A DNA stretch of 64,000 nucleotides from Oscillospiraceae bacterium (GTDB lineage: Bacteria; Bacillota; Clostridia; Oscillospirales; Oscillospiraceae): contig JAETNP010000003.1 of the NCBI GenBank assembly GCA_021768185.1, positions 1 through 64,000 of the forward strand, in the 5' to 3' direction. Positions within the stretch are counted from its first letter, which is position 1. Each line of letters opens with the position of its first letter. The notes under the pieces are model-generated. The model saw nothing but the letters and a program-made list of their open reading frames with translations. It made no database searches and was not told where the DNA came from. Positions 17,784 through 27,442 of the stretch are shown one piece after another. A program made the translations under genes and the position numbers.

Positions 17784-19184
17784 ATGGAAATCATAGAATT
17801 TGAAAAGTGGAAGCCCTCCGCAGAGGATCCACACAAGCGCGAGTACGCCGGTCAGCGGGCGGCCCAGGAGGTCTTCGAGGAACTGAAGCACCGGCTGGAG
17901 AGTCAGGGTTACCTCCCGGACGAATATTTCCTCTTGGATCCCCACTGGGAGAATGGACGGGAGATCCCCAGGAATGCGGATATTTTCTGCACCACCGACT
18001 ACGGCAGCAGCGAGGGGGTATACCTGGATGTTTACCTCAAATGGTACGATGAGCAGCAGAAGAAAAGCATCACCAAGAGTTTCATTACCGGCAAGACGTT
18101 AGGCGAGAACGGGAACGACCTGGACCGGATGTTCCTGATCTCCTCCGCCATCACAAAAGCTTTCCACGGCGACCATGCCACATATACCCGGTTTATGAAG
18201 ATTGGCGGCGTGGAGGATGACACAGGCGGCGCGGTGGTGCATCTGAGCCAGCAGGAGCAGCGTACCATCATCAACGCCCTGGTGGAACAGCGGGAGCGGC
18301 AGGAAAATGCTCTGACGCAGACGGAGCAGCTCCTGCGGCGCATGACCGGCAGCATTACGGCGTACATCAACGAGGTGGGGATGCGCCCCCTGCGGATGAG
18401 CGATTACGACAAAGCCGTCCTGGCGATCCGAGACGGTGAGCTGGAAGCATTCAAGGAGTGCGTCGCCAAGGTTCCGTATCAGCAGGAGTCCCTCTTGGTG
18501 GAGGCGGCGGGCCGTCCGGGTGCTGTTGGCCGGAAGATGACCGTATTGCTGATGGCTGACAGAATGAATATTGATCCTGCGGTGTACTGCGAAGCCTGCA
18601 AGAAGGCCATCGACATCAATGATCCGGAGAAAGTGCTTTTTATGACGGAACAGGCACAGGCGTGTGTGGCAGGTCTGGAACCGTCCTTCTACGGCGAGAT
18701 GGCCAGCTACGCCTACCTGGACCACCGCTTCATCGCCCAGCAGATCATCCACCAGTGCGATGAGGAAAAGATCGCCGCCGCGCCGTCCCGTCTGCTGGAG
18801 CAGTTCGCCATGGATCATGACTTCCGCACCCTGTCGGAGCTGGTGGACAAGGGGATCTCCGGCGGCCCCAACTCCGCTCGGACGCTGCATACGCTGACAT
18901 ACGAGGGCCGCGACAGTTGGATGGCAGAGAGCCTGCTGGAGAAGCGGATGTGGGTCGATCTTGATGACTACAACGCCCTCCACGCCTGTGTCCAGAACGA
19001 TGCCGTGGACGCTGCCAAGCTGCTGCTGGACCACGGCATGGACTTTGAACGGTATCAGCAGTGGGCGGAGCACCGGGGCGGCGGTCATGAGGCAACCGCG
19101 CAGGCCCTCGCGGAACACTGGCAGGAACTGCAATCGCAGCAACAGCAGGAGGCCCCTGCTCCGGGAGGGATGGATCTTGCCTAA
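17784..19184 (+). CDS. Large conserved ICE protein with C-terminal ankyrin-like helices
   Basis: The protein has 466 residues, is soluble and mostly helical. Residues 380-430 contain NALHACVQNDAVDAAKLLLDHGMD, which reads like one ankyrin-type helix pair; the N-terminal half has no motif I recognise. AGAAAGGATGGTCT precedes the ATG. Its stop overlaps the start of the M23 peptidase gene. Proteins of this size occur at this spot in Tn1549-like elements, but the function is not known to me. Confidence 0.6.
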   Translation: MEIIEFEKWKPSAEDPHKREYAGQRAAQEVFEELKHRLESQGYLPDEYFLLDPHWENGREIPRNADIFCTTDYGSSEGVYLDVYLKWYDEQQKKSITKSFITGKTLGENGNDLDRMFLISSAITKAFHGDHATYTRFMKIGGVEDDTGGAVVHLSQQEQRTIINALVEQRERQENALTQTEQLLRRMTGSITAYINEVGMRPLRMSDYDKAVLAIRDGELEAFKECVAKVPYQQESLLVEAAGRPGAVGRKMTVLLMADRMNIDPAVYCEACKKAIDINDPEKVLFMTEQAQACVAGLEPSFYGEMASYAYLDHRFIAQQIIHQCDEEKIAAAPSRLLEQFAMDHDFRTLSELVDKGISGGPNSARTLHTLTYEGRDSWMAESLLEKRMWVDLDDYNALHACVQNDAVDAAKLLLDHGMDFERYQQWAEHRGGGHEATAQALAEHWQELQSQQQQEAPAPGGMDLA

Positions 19185-20229
19185 CCCTGCGGTTATCAAG
19201 GCAGCGGCGGCACTGCTCTCGGATGAGCGCGCCAGGAAGGGAATCGGCTGGATCATCGCGGCCATCCTCTCCCCGCTCATCGTTCTGCTGGCGCTGCTCT
19301 GTTCCCTGTCCGCCGGTTCCGGCCACAACGCCTCGGTGGTGGAATTGTGCTTCAATGGCGGGACCCTGCCACCGGATACCCCGGCAGAGTACGCCGCTTA
19401 TATCGAAGATATGCGGAGCAGCTTCGGCCTGCTGGACGGATTCATCGAGGATATCAACGGAATGACAGAAGAAGAAAAGAGCCTTGACGGAACGAGAGTC
19501 AAGGCGATTTTTTTCGCCCTGTACTTCGGCGCGGACCTCTCCGTCCCAAAGGATCACCAGCTTTTCACGGACTGCTTCGTCACCTACGAGGAACGGACGC
19601 GCACCGTCAAGGTGAAGAACGAGGCCGGTGTGGAGGTGGAGAAGGAGGAAAAATACACCGTTGCCGTCCCCATCACCGATCTGAACACGGTCTACCAGAA
19701 TATCGCCTCCGCCATGGCCATCACGATCTCAGATGAGCAGAAAGCCAACGCGGACAGCGTCTACAATCTGGTCCGCTACGGCGCTTCCACCGGCGCGGGT
19801 CTCGGCAGCACGGATGCGCCGTTCATTGGCGCGGATGGCTTCTGCTCCCCGGTGGGCTCCAACTGGAGAAACATCGTGACCTCGGAGTTCGGCTACCGGA
19901 AAGATCCTTTCACCGGCAAGAGCAAGGGCCATGGCGGCATCGACCTGGGCGTACCCACCGGGACCTCTGTCCGCGCCGCCCTGCCGGGGAGGGTGACGGT
20001 CGCCCAGTACAGCTCCAGCTACGGTTACTACGTGATGATCGACCACGGCGGCGGCCTTGCCACGCTCTACGCCCACAACTCCAAGCTGCTGGTGAAAGTG
20101 GGCCAGACCGTCCAGGCCGGAGACATCGTCTCCCTGTCTGGTTCCACCGGGCGGTCCACCGGGCCGCACCTGCACTTCGAGGTGCGGGTCAACGGAGAGC
20201 GGACAAATCCCAGAAGCTATTTGCCATAG
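19177..20229 (+). CDS. Membrane-anchored M23 peptidase (conjugative cell-wall hydrolase)
   Basis: The protein has 350 residues. One membrane anchor lies near residues 20-40 (GWIIAAILSPLIVLLALLCSL). The C-terminal 130 residues form an M23 domain: SEFGYRKDPFTGKSKGHGGIDL gives the first zinc ligands (HxxxD), with YAHNSKL and the GPHLHFEVRVNG signature supplying the HxH motif. It should cut peptide bridges in peptidoglycan so the mating channel can pass. The start is TTG at 19177, preceded by GGGAGGGA. It overlaps the preceding gene by 8 nt. All expected active-site residues are present. Confidence 0.88.
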   Translation: MPNPAVIKAAAALLSDERARKGIGWIIAAILSPLIVLLALLCSLSAGSGHNASVVELCFNGGTLPPDTPAEYAAYIEDMRSSFGLLDGFIEDINGMTEEEKSLDGTRVKAIFFALYFGADLSVPKDHQLFTDCFVTYEERTRTVKVKNEAGVEVEKEEKYTVAVPITDLNTVYQNIASAMAITISDEQKANADSVYNLVRYGASTGAGLGSTDAPFIGADGFCSPVGSNWRNIVTSEFGYRKDPFTGKSKGHGGIDLGVPTGTSVRAALPGRVTVAQYSSSYGYYVMIDHGGGLATLYAHNSKLLVKVGQTVQAGDIVSLSGSTGRSTGPHLHFEVRVNGERTNPRSYLP

Positions 20230-20247
20230 TAAATGAGGGAAATAATA

Positions 20248-21366
20248 ATGAACAGATTTGATATTGCCCTCACTGCAGAAGGACTTACCGCCTACGCCAT
20301 TGAACGGCAGAACGGATGGGAGCGGCACCAGCCAGAGGGTGCGCCTCCCTGGATGGAGCGCCGGCGTTTCTGGACGGACGCCATCCTCCAGGGGATGGCA
20401 CGGCTGCAGGGAGCATGTCCCGATCCGAAGCTGTTGGAACAATTCGACTGCGAACTGGAGCAGTCACGGCGCGGCTTTGCCGCCGTACCGGTATCCCTCC
20501 AATTGCAGAGGGAAACCATCCGCAGTCTTCGAAATTTCGTGTCTGCGCTGGAGACTGCCGGAGGCGACCGAAGGCAGCAGATCAATGTGGTCCGGGAACT
20601 GTTGGAGGATGTGGCCTCCCATCTGCCATGGGCGGGCGCGGACAACGGCCTTGACCTCGCTCGTAACGAGGCTGAGAGAGCGCTCCGGCATATGACAGCA
20701 CAGATGCCCATCCGCTTCACCCGCATTCTGCTGGGCGGAGATGCCGGACCGTGGGTGGACGGCTTTGTTTCCGGAGCCGTCACGGATGCGGAGACGATCC
20801 AGAGAACGGCTATCTATAACGAGGCGGTCCGGCGCTATCCGGAAGTCACAGACTGGCCCGCCCTCTGTACGGTCTACACCGGACGGGATCTTACCTCGGC
20901 CCAGGGAACAGTCGACGCATCTGCTTTCGATCTGGAGATCATGAACCAGGCCGGAGACAGCTTTCTCAAAGAAGATGGCATTCATCTCCTGGGTGGGGTA
21001 GAGCTGCGCGTCACTGCGTATGACAGCATCTGTATGCTGAAGGTGGAGCCTGGTCAGGCGCCGGAAATGGTGACAATGCCCAACACTCTGGATGCATTCC
21101 AGGCGGCAGTGGGCGGAGACATTGAGACTGTGGGGCTGGATGCCAACGCATTGCTGGTCTGCAATGCGTTTGGTAAGCTGATGGGCCTGCCTGCCAACAG
21201 GCAGGTGGGCGGCGACACCATTGCCGGAACATTCCTCATCGTGGGCGCGGAGGATGGGGAGTTCTGCTCCCTCTCCGATGCGGACGCCGCCCACTACGCG
21301 GAAAAGTTTGCGGAACCCATGCCCGTCCAGGAAGGGCCCACCACTTGGGAGTTCCATGTATTCTGA
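20248..21366 (+). CDS. DUF3846-containing ICE protein
   Basis: The protein has 372 residues. The C-terminal third (about residues 265-360: KVEPGQAPEMVTMPNTLDA, then GLDANALLVCNAFGKL and TIAGTFLIVG) fits the DUF3846 domain found on many phages and ICEs. The N-terminal part has no motif I know. The second ATG is chosen because the first (15 nt earlier) lacks a site. It lies 18 nt after the M23 gene. Function unknown; DUF3846 proteins often accompany anti-restriction or DNA-processing genes. Confidence 0.65.
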   Translation: MNRFDIALTAEGLTAYAIERQNGWERHQPEGAPPWMERRRFWTDAILQGMARLQGACPDPKLLEQFDCELEQSRRGFAAVPVSLQLQRETIRSLRNFVSALETAGGDRRQQINVVRELLEDVASHLPWAGADNGLDLARNEAERALRHMTAQMPIRFTRILLGGDAGPWVDGFVSGAVTDAETIQRTAIYNEAVRRYPEVTDWPALCTVYTGRDLTSAQGTVDASAFDLEIMNQAGDSFLKEDGIHLLGGVELRVTAYDSICMLKVEPGQAPEMVTMPNTLDAFQAAVGGDIETVGLDANALLVCNAFGKLMGLPANRQVGGDTIAGTFLIVGAEDGEFCSLSDADAAHYAEKFAEPMPVQEGPTTWEFHVF

Positions 21367-21378
21367 TAGGAGGAGATC

Positions 21379-21618
21379 ATGAGGAAGGTAACGGTCAGCG
21401 TCCAGGTGGATGCTGAGAAGCTGCGGGCCATCCAGTTTTACGCCGGGAGGAAGCAGTCCTCCATGGAGGCGGAGCTGGAGGACTGCGTGAACAAGATCTA
21501 CGAGAAGTATGTCCCCGCCCAGACGCGGGAGTACATCGAGAGCATCGCCGCGCCGGCGCGGCCTCCCAGGACCAGCCGGCCGGTCCCCAAGCTGGAGGAG
21601 GGATGCCATGAACAGTAA
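21379..21618 (+). CDS. Small DUF6103-like ICE protein
   Basis: The protein has 79 residues: MRKVTVSVQVDAEKLRAIQF followed by a helical acidic part and a proline/arginine-rich tail. It resembles the short DUF6103 proteins encoded beside relaxase modules in clostridial ICEs. GGAGG lies 6 nt before the ATG and the 3' end overlaps the next gene. Function unknown. Confidence 0.6.
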   Translation: MRKVTVSVQVDAEKLRAIQFYAGRKQSSMEAELEDCVNKIYEKYVPAQTREYIESIAAPARPPRTSRPVPKLEEGCHEQ

Positions 21619-22603
21619 AGCTCTTGAGGTCTGGCTGGATGAGCGGTGGTATGAGGCCCTGTCTCAACAGTTGGAAAATGAAACGGTGGAGGAGAAGCTG
21701 GACAACTACCTGGACGAGTTGATCAGCCAGCTCCCCGAGCATGTGCGGGAAAAGATTAGCAGAGAGATCTGGGAGGAAGAGCAGCAGCGGGAGCAGGAGA
21801 TCAGAGCAAGCAGACGCTATTCCGCCTTCCGCATCGTGGAGAACGGCGGTACGCAATACTTCCGGATGGATCGCTCTGTCGGGATGCTGGAGATCGCCGG
21901 ATATGTCCGGCTCCGTTTGCGGCAGCAGAGTGGACCACGCCCCCTTGAGGAGAGTCTCCGCGGCCGGGAAGAGATCCCTGCGGAGGAATTTGAACGGATG
22001 TTGACCTCCTGTATGGAGGGGGGCGGCCAGATCACAGATGCATACGATGTGGATCTCGACAGGCTGGAACTCTCCGCTGTCCGCCCCAGCCTTGGCTGGG
22101 TGTCCTACAGGCTGAAGGATGTGTCCACAGCAGTCTGGCATGCGGACCGCTGCGGCAGTTATGACTGGAACGTGCGGAAAGCTCGGTTCATGGAGAAGCT
22201 GGCAGGCAGGGAGATCGCCTCGGCAGGCCATCTCTCCGCAGAGAATTTTTCTTTCGCGGATGAGATCACGGCGGATGACGGACGGCTGAACTTCTATCTG
22301 GAAAACAGCTTTGATGTGGACAGGGTATTCGGTACGCGCACCACGAAGAGAGACGACTGGCTGAATGTCTATGCCAACTACGACATGTCCGCCGGTCAGG
22401 TCTGCGATGTGCTGGAGGTCGATCTGCACCGGGTGGACGGTCGGGAGGAACCCATGGAATACCGCCTCAACGCCGTGGAGAAAGCGGCCCTCCTCCAGAA
22501 GATGGATGCCTACTGCCAGCAGCAGACCGGGCAGTCATTGGCGGACTACAGCGCCCAGATCATGGCGGAGGATATGGCTCCGCCTGCCGGACCGGTGATG
22601 TGA
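21608..22603 (+). CDS. Conserved ICE protein, unknown function
   Basis: The protein has 331 residues, is acidic and soluble. The first 70 residues are strongly helical (LENETVEEKLDNYLDELIS, then EEEQQREQEIRASRR), probably a coiled coil; the rest looks globular. GGAGGGATGCC before the ATG supports the start. It is the last gene before the oriT-like region, so it closes the upstream transcription unit. I recognise no catalytic motif. Confidence 0.55.
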   Translation: MNSKALEVWLDERWYEALSQQLENETVEEKLDNYLDELISQLPEHVREKISREIWEEEQQREQEIRASRRYSAFRIVENGGTQYFRMDRSVGMLEIAGYVRLRLRQQSGPRPLEESLRGREEIPAEEFERMLTSCMEGGGQITDAYDVDLDRLELSAVRPSLGWVSYRLKDVSTAVWHADRCGSYDWNVRKARFMEKLAGREIASAGHLSAENFSFADEITADDGRLNFYLENSFDVDRVFGTRTTKRDDWLNVYANYDMSAGQVCDVLEVDLHRVDGREEPMEYRLNAVEKAALLQKMDAYCQQQTGQSLADYSAQIMAEDMAPPAGPVM

Positions 22604-23052
22604 GTTGTTGCTGTCACCGAGAGCGGCGGCGGGAGGGCCGAGAGGCCCTCCCAGCCCGTTCCCCGCCGTTTGCCCCTGTGAGGCCGTTTGTGCGGCCTTT
22701 CCCCGCCGGGTGGCATCCCTGCCCCACCGGCCTCCCAAACGGCCCTGTCGCGGCCTGTGAGCCGGGCTTGCGGCGAGGCTTGGGAAAACGCCGGGATTGC
22801 TGGGACGCAGGGGCTACGGGGGACGAAAAAGGTGCGGGATAAAGCGGTGGCGCCTTTTCGGCTCCCCCGCAGACCACACCGTCCCGCAATGCGGGTCGGG
22901 GCAAGGGGTTGCGGGATTTCGCACCCGGAGCCAATTTCAGGCCCCGGCGCCACTGGTGGCGCCTGTTTTCGTGAAACGCCCGCCGTCAGGGACTTTCACC
23001 AGCGCCTGGGGAGCGCCTACGGAAATATTAAACAGAGAGGAGATGACACGGA
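22604..23052 (+). other. Non-coding hairpin-rich region, oriT candidate
   Basis: This 449-nt gap before the MobC and relaxase genes has no credible coding frame. It contains several inverted repeats: GGGAGGGCC/GGCCCTCCC at 22631-22652, CCCGCAATGCGGG at 22883-22895 and GGCGCCAC/GTGGCGCC at 22946-22963. The first could be a terminator for the preceding genes. A GC-rich, hairpin-rich gap directly upstream of mobC and a relaxase is the usual place for a transfer origin. I cannot identify the nic site by eye. Confidence 0.5.
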
Positions 23053-23454
23053 ATGTCCGATAAGGTGCGTTTGCATCTGCGGCTTACACCGGAGACTTAC
23101 CAACTCATCGGTGAGTATGCCAAGAAAGATAACTGCACTACCGCAAATGAATTTGTGGAGAGAGCCGTGGAATTTTATGTTGGCTATCTTTCCGCCGAGG
23201 ACTGCCTGCGCTTCCTGCCGCCGTCTTTAGCGGTAGCGGTGCGCGGCACCGTGCATGACAGCGAGAACCGTATTTGCCGGTTGCTGTTCAAGCTGGCGGT
23301 GGAGATGAACATGATGATGAATGTGCTGGCCTCTGAGGTGGACGTCAGCGCGGAGGCGCTGGAACGGTTGCGCGGACGGTGCATCCAGGAGGTCAAGAAA
23401 ACTGGCGGCGCGGTCACTTTTGCGGATGCGATGAAGTATCAGCACAGCGAATGA
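23053..23454 (+). CDS. MobC-like relaxosome accessory protein
   Basis: The protein has 133 residues. The N-terminal 50 residues (KVRLHLRLTPETYQLIGEYAKKDNCTTANEFVERAV) form a ribbon-helix-helix domain; the rest is helical. This is the layout of MobC-type proteins that help the relaxase open oriT. It is immediately downstream of the hairpin-rich gap and ends 6 nt before the relaxase. GAGAGGAG lies just upstream of the start. Confidence 0.78.
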   Translation: MSDKVRLHLRLTPETYQLIGEYAKKDNCTTANEFVERAVEFYVGYLSAEDCLRFLPPSLAVAVRGTVHDSENRICRLLFKLAVEMNMMMNVLASEVDVSAEALERLRGRCIQEVKKTGGAVTFADAMKYQHSE

Positions 23455-23460
23455 TGAACC

Positions 23461-24834
23461 ATGCCGCGTGTCATTTTCAAGTGTCCGCACATCAAGGGCG
23501 GCACAGCGAAAGCCGCTGCTCATCTGGGAAATGCGGTAGGATATATCGCCACCCGTAAGGGCGTCCAGCGCATTGATCCCGGCAAAATGAATCTGCCGGT
23601 CACAGAAAATCAGGTCAGGATTGTTGAAAAACTGGTGCGGGAGTTTCCGCTGTGCAAAGGCTTGGACGAGTACGCTGACTACCAGGAATCTCCCACTCGC
23701 GGCAATGCGTCCGAGTTTATCACACGGGCCATTGAGGACAACCTCGACCAGATCGCCAAGATGGAAAACTATGTGGACTACATCGCCAAGCGTCCTCGCG
23801 CGCAACGGTTTGGTGCTCACGGGCTGTTCAATGGCAGCAATGAGCCACTGACTCTGTCCAAAATACAGAATGAAGTCGCGCACCATCCCGGCACGGTCTG
23901 GCTGCCGGTGATCTCTCTAAAACGGGAGGACGCTGCTCGTTTAGGATTCGATAACGCGGAAAGCTGGAAGAGTTTCCTCTCCTCGTACTCTGTGGAGATG
24001 GCGAAGACAATGAAGATCCCGTTGGACCAGTTCCGGTGGTACGCTGCGTTCCATGATGAAAAACACCATCCTCATATTCACATGGTCTGCTACAGCGCGG
24101 ACGGCAAATCCGGCTACCTTACGGAGCACGGGATCGAGCAGATCAAATCCGGGTTGGCAAAAGAAATCTTCCGGAATGAGCTGACGGAAATCTATGAAAA
24201 GCAGACCCAGCGGCGGGATTCATTGAATCAGGATACGCAAAAGATCCTGCGGCAGTTCATCCAGCAGATGCAGGATGGTACGCTGTCCAATGAGCGCATT
24301 GAGCAGTTGATGCTGGAACTGGCGAAGCAGCTCAAAAACACCTCCGGCAAAAAGCAGTACGGCTATCTTAAACCGTCTCTGAAATCTCTGGTGGATGGGA
24401 TCGTGGACGAGCTGGAGCGAGACGAGCGTGTTGCCGCTGCTTACAACCTCTGGTACGAGATGCGGGAGGATGTTCTGCGGACGTACAAAGATGATCTGCC
24501 GGAGCGGATCCCGCTCTCACGGCAGAAAGAGTTCAAACGGATCAAGAATATTGTAATTCAAGAGGCGGTGCGGCTCGGTGCTCAGTTAGAGCAGAGCCAT
24601 TCTGCGCCGGTATCTACGAATACGGCGGCAGGGCAGAGGAATGACGAGCATTCTTCTGCCCTGCTGTTCAATTCTGTGACCCGCCTCCTGTATCATACAA
24701 GCCGCATTTTTCAAGAGAAGCAGCCTCCTGCCAGCCCGGTATATCACACTGACCGGAAACTGCTGCGAAAGCTCCGGGAGAAGAAAATCGCGCATGGTCA
24801 CAAACCGGATGACCACGCGCCAAGACTGTCATGA
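23461..24834 (+). CDS. MobL/MobP3-type relaxase
   Basis: The protein has 457 residues. The N-terminal relaxase domain contains WYAAFHDEKHHPHIHMVCYS near residue 200, the three-histidine metal motif, and an upstream conserved YVDYIAKRPRAQRFGAHGLF stretch. Relaxases of this group nick oriT, stay bound to the 5' end and pilot the strand through the coupling protein. The C-terminus (SVTRLLYHTSRIFQ) is the typical helical tail. It lies 6 nt after the MobC gene. No damage is seen, so mobilisation should be possible if the coupling protein is restored by intron splicing. Confidence 0.9.
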   Translation: MPRVIFKCPHIKGGTAKAAAHLGNAVGYIATRKGVQRIDPGKMNLPVTENQVRIVEKLVREFPLCKGLDEYADYQESPTRGNASEFITRAIEDNLDQIAKMENYVDYIAKRPRAQRFGAHGLFNGSNEPLTLSKIQNEVAHHPGTVWLPVISLKREDAARLGFDNAESWKSFLSSYSVEMAKTMKIPLDQFRWYAAFHDEKHHPHIHMVCYSADGKSGYLTEHGIEQIKSGLAKEIFRNELTEIYEKQTQRRDSLNQDTQKILRQFIQQMQDGTLSNERIEQLMLELAKQLKNTSGKKQYGYLKPSLKSLVDGIVDELERDERVAAAYNLWYEMREDVLRTYKDDLPERIPLSRQKEFKRIKNIVIQEAVRLGAQLEQSHSAPVSTNTAAGQRNDEHSSALLFNSVTRLLYHTSRIFQEKQPPASPVYHTDRKLLRKLREKKIAHGHKPDDHAPRLS

Positions 24835-24847
24835 TAAGGAGGATAAG

Positions 24848-25192
24848 ATGCCAACAGCAAAAAAAGCGCCGCCCCAGCATCTCTGGTGGGTTCGCCATCC
24901 GGAGTGCGGGCTGGCTGTCGTGGATGCCCCCAACTGGGAGCAGGCCACCGTAGAGGCCGCCGCCTGGTGGGAGGTTCCCTGGAAAGAAGTTGTCGCGCTC
25001 TGCGAGTGCGAACGGGAAGAAGTTGTCCCCCGCCATGTGTGTATCTGCTGCGGAAAGATTTTCAACGGAGACGGATTCCGATGTGCCAAATGCGAGATCG
25101 TCGAGCGGGACAAGCGGCTCAACCAGCGGGCCAGAGCCAGACGATATTATAGCAGTATGATGCCAAAGAAAATGCGTGGTTCGCACGGATAA
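24848..25192 (+). CDS. Small zinc-ribbon-like ICE protein
   Basis: The protein has 114 residues. The C-terminal half contains CICCGKIFNGDGFRCAKCE, a four-cysteine zinc ribbon. The N-terminal half contains many tryptophans (WWVRHPECG, AAAWWEVPWKEVV). AAGGAGG precedes the ATG. It follows the relaxase by 13 nt and is probably co-transcribed with it. Function unknown. Confidence 0.6.
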   Translation: MPTAKKAPPQHLWWVRHPECGLAVVDAPNWEQATVEAAAWWEVPWKEVVALCECEREEVVPRHVCICCGKIFNGDGFRCAKCEIVERDKRLNQRARARRYYSSMMPKKMRGSHG

Positions 25193-25200
25193 TACCGCCA

Positions 25201-25635
25201 TTATTCTTCAGCAGGCAGTTCGGTTTGTGTCTCTGCTTTGAGTTCTGCGACCCGTTTGGTATCAACAAAATGTGTCGCATACCAACGTTCAACCTCCGGA
25301 TTGCCGCTCTTGCTGAAGCGCAGATGGATCACCGGTTTGCGGCCTTGCCCGCCTTTCTTTTTTACGCCCCACTGCTTGTAACAGCAAAAGGATGGCTTCA
25401 ACCCGGCCTTCTGTGCATAGACACGCATCTGATGCCTGATGGTGGAGAGCTTCCCCAGGTTGACCATGCAGACGCGCTCCAGGTAGGGAATCCGGCCAAA
25501 CCGCCAGTCTTCGTATTTATCTTTTGGCAGTACGCCGATATCCATCAATACATCTACTGCTGTTGCATAGCCTCGGTTTCTGCACTGGCGGTACATGGAT
25601 GAATTCACTTTGGCGGCTAATTCCTGATTGTTCAT
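25201..25635 (-). CDS. Conserved basic ICE protein, unknown function
   Basis: The protein has 144 residues, is basic and soluble. MNNQELAAKVNSSMYRQCRNRGYATAVDVLMDIGVL at the start looks like a small helical domain; the C-terminal half is rich in Lys and Arg (KQWGVKKKGGQGRKPV). The start overlaps the end of the upstream minus-strand gene, so the two form a pair. It may bind nucleic acid. No family is recognised. Confidence 0.55.
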   Translation of the reverse strand: MNNQELAAKVNSSMYRQCRNRGYATAVDVLMDIGVLPKDKYEDWRFGRIPYLERVCMVNLGKLSTIRHQMRVYAQKAGLKPSFCCYKQWGVKKKGGQGRKPVIHLRFSKSGNPEVERWYATHFVDTKRVAELKAETQTELPAEE

Positions 25636-25636
25636 A

Positions 25637-25906
25637 TCAAACCGATCCGTCAATTGGATTCGGGATCGTATCCCGCAGTTCCGCCTGCTTGGCGGCGTTC
25701 CAATCAGCCGGTTCCCCGATGCAGTAGCCGCCCATCTTCCGCATATTGCGGAAACGGTGGAGGTCATAGCTGACAGCTACACAATCTCCCTGTACATCCA
25801 GAAATAGCTTTTCAATGATACTCACAGGATACAGTGCTGTGGCCTGACGGATATATGAATCCTGCTCGGCCTCGGTCAGTGTCCCATGTAAAACAACAAC
25901 TTGCAT
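25637..25906 (-). CDS. Small conserved ICE protein, unknown function
   Basis: The protein has 89 residues. The start MQVVVLHGTLTEAEQDS follows GGAGGGGATCACG, an excellent ribosome binding region, which decides this start over longer in-frame alternatives. It is the first gene of a two-gene minus-strand unit and is divergent from the toprim gene. I recognise no family. Confidence 0.5.
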   Translation of the reverse strand: MQVVVLHGTLTEAEQDSYIRQATALYPVSIIEKLFLDVQGDCVAVSYDLHRFRNMRKMGGYCIGEPADWNAAKQAELRDTIPNPIDGSV

Positions 25907-25937
25907 CGTGATCCCCTCCGGGAAACCAGTATAACAG

Positions 25938-27425
25938 ATGCAGACAGGAAAATCAAGGAAGGCGGTGGTGAAGATCCCATACATCCATTTTACAGACAAC
26001 CAGAAGCGCCGTGCGGCTGAAGTCGATCTGGAACAATTCCTGCTTCGGCAGGGCGAGAGGCTCCTGCCCTCCGGTTTTGAAAAGCGGCTTGCCAGTGACC
26101 ACAGTATCACCATCCGGGGAAATCAATGGTACGATCACGCCGCAGAGCAGGGCGGCGGCCCGATCTCCTTTGTTCAGCAGTTCTACAATCTTTCCTATCC
26201 GGAGGCCGTCACCCGTCTGCTGGGCGGGGAACAAGGGACTGTTTATGTCCCAGTTTCCAAACAGGAGGTGAAGGAAAAGAAAGCGTTCGCCCTGCCAGTC
26301 GCCAATAAGGATATGCGTCGGATGTACGCCTATTTACTTAAGAACCGCCTCTTGGATCGGGATGTGGTCAGCGCCTTCGTCCGGGAGGGGCTGCTCTATG
26401 AGAGTTGCGAAAAGTTCAGAGGTGGAACCAGTGAGTACCATAATGCTGTTTTTGTCGGAAAGGATGCCTCTGGTATTGCTTGTCACGCTCACAAGCGCAG
26501 CATAAACAGCATTGGAAAAACCTTTCGCATCAATGTGGAGGGCAGTGACCCCCGATGCAGCTTCCATCATGTAGGCTCCGGCGACCACCTCTATGTCTTT
26601 GAAGCTCCCATTGATCTGCTGTCGTTCATCACGCTGTACCAAAAAGATTGGCAGCATCACAGCTATGTGGCACTCTGCGGAACATCAGAACACGCCATGC
26701 TCTGGATGCTGGAGCAGAACCCCGGCATCTGCACCGTCTGCCTCTGCCTGGATCATGACGCGGCAGGCATTGAGGCTGGCGGACGGCTGACAGACATTCT
26801 CTGTGAACGCGGATACGACAACATCGAGATACTTCAATCAGAATGTAAGGATTGGAACGAAGACATCAAGGACCGGCACGGTTTCCCCGCCCAGGCTGCG
26901 GAGGAACATCCACAGCTCATCGTAGCACCAGAGGTCTGTGACAGAATCGGTGCCTGTATGGCAGAATGTACTGCCACAGACCGTCTGGAGCAGGAGCTGG
27001 CTTCTGTATTCCAGGAATACGAAAGAAATATCCGTGCGGGCCACTCGGAGGCAGCAATGGACTGCATCGAATTGGCATCCGCACTGGCGCTGTCTGCATA
27101 TAGTCGAGAACTGCGCCAGATGGGTGAGCTGCGTTCCACAGAAGAATTGGTGGGCGAGCTACAATGCCGCATCCTGCCCCACCAGAATCGCAGTAACTTG
27201 AAAAGCCGTCACGCCGAACTGACATCGCAGCTCCACGGCATGATGGAAAAGGCATCTGCACCTGGAATCCGCAGTAAGGCGGAGAAGCAGGAACTGGCGA
27301 ACGGCTGGCTGGAATTGGCAGTGTCCTTCGCCAAAGTACCGGTCAAGTATGAGGCTGATCTCGTAAAGCAGCAGCAAAAGCAGGAACAAATGATACCACA
27401 ACGCGAAATGACAATGACCATATAA
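25938..27425 (+). CDS. DUF3991/toprim-domain protein (primase-like)
   Basis: The protein has up to 495 residues. Residues 15-110 resemble the zinc-finger/DUF3991 region of ICE primases (YDHAAEQGGGPISFVQQFYNLSYPEAV). Residues 220-290 form a toprim domain: VFEAPIDLLSF contains the acidic residue and CLCLDHDAAG the DxD motif. It may prime replacement-strand synthesis after transfer. The start is uncertain: ATG at 25938 has no site, whereas GTG at 25968 follows AAGGAAGGCG at a good distance. Confidence 0.8.
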   Translation: MQTGKSRKAVVKIPYIHFTDNQKRRAAEVDLEQFLLRQGERLLPSGFEKRLASDHSITIRGNQWYDHAAEQGGGPISFVQQFYNLSYPEAVTRLLGGEQGTVYVPVSKQEVKEKKAFALPVANKDMRRMYAYLLKNRLLDRDVVSAFVREGLLYESCEKFRGGTSEYHNAVFVGKDASGIACHAHKRSINSIGKTFRINVEGSDPRCSFHHVGSGDHLYVFEAPIDLLSFITLYQKDWQHHSYVALCGTSEHAMLWMLEQNPGICTVCLCLDHDAAGIEAGGRLTDILCERGYDNIEILQSECKDWNEDIKDRHGFPAQAAEEHPQLIVAPEVCDRIGACMAECTATDRLEQELASVFQEYERNIRAGHSEAAMDCIELASALALSAYSRELRQMGELRSTEELVGELQCRILPHQNRSNLKSRHAELTSQLHGMMEKASAPGIRSKAEKQELANGWLELAVSFAKVPVKYEADLVKQQQKQEQMIPQREMTMTI

Positions 27426-27442
27426 TAAGGAGGAATTTTACC

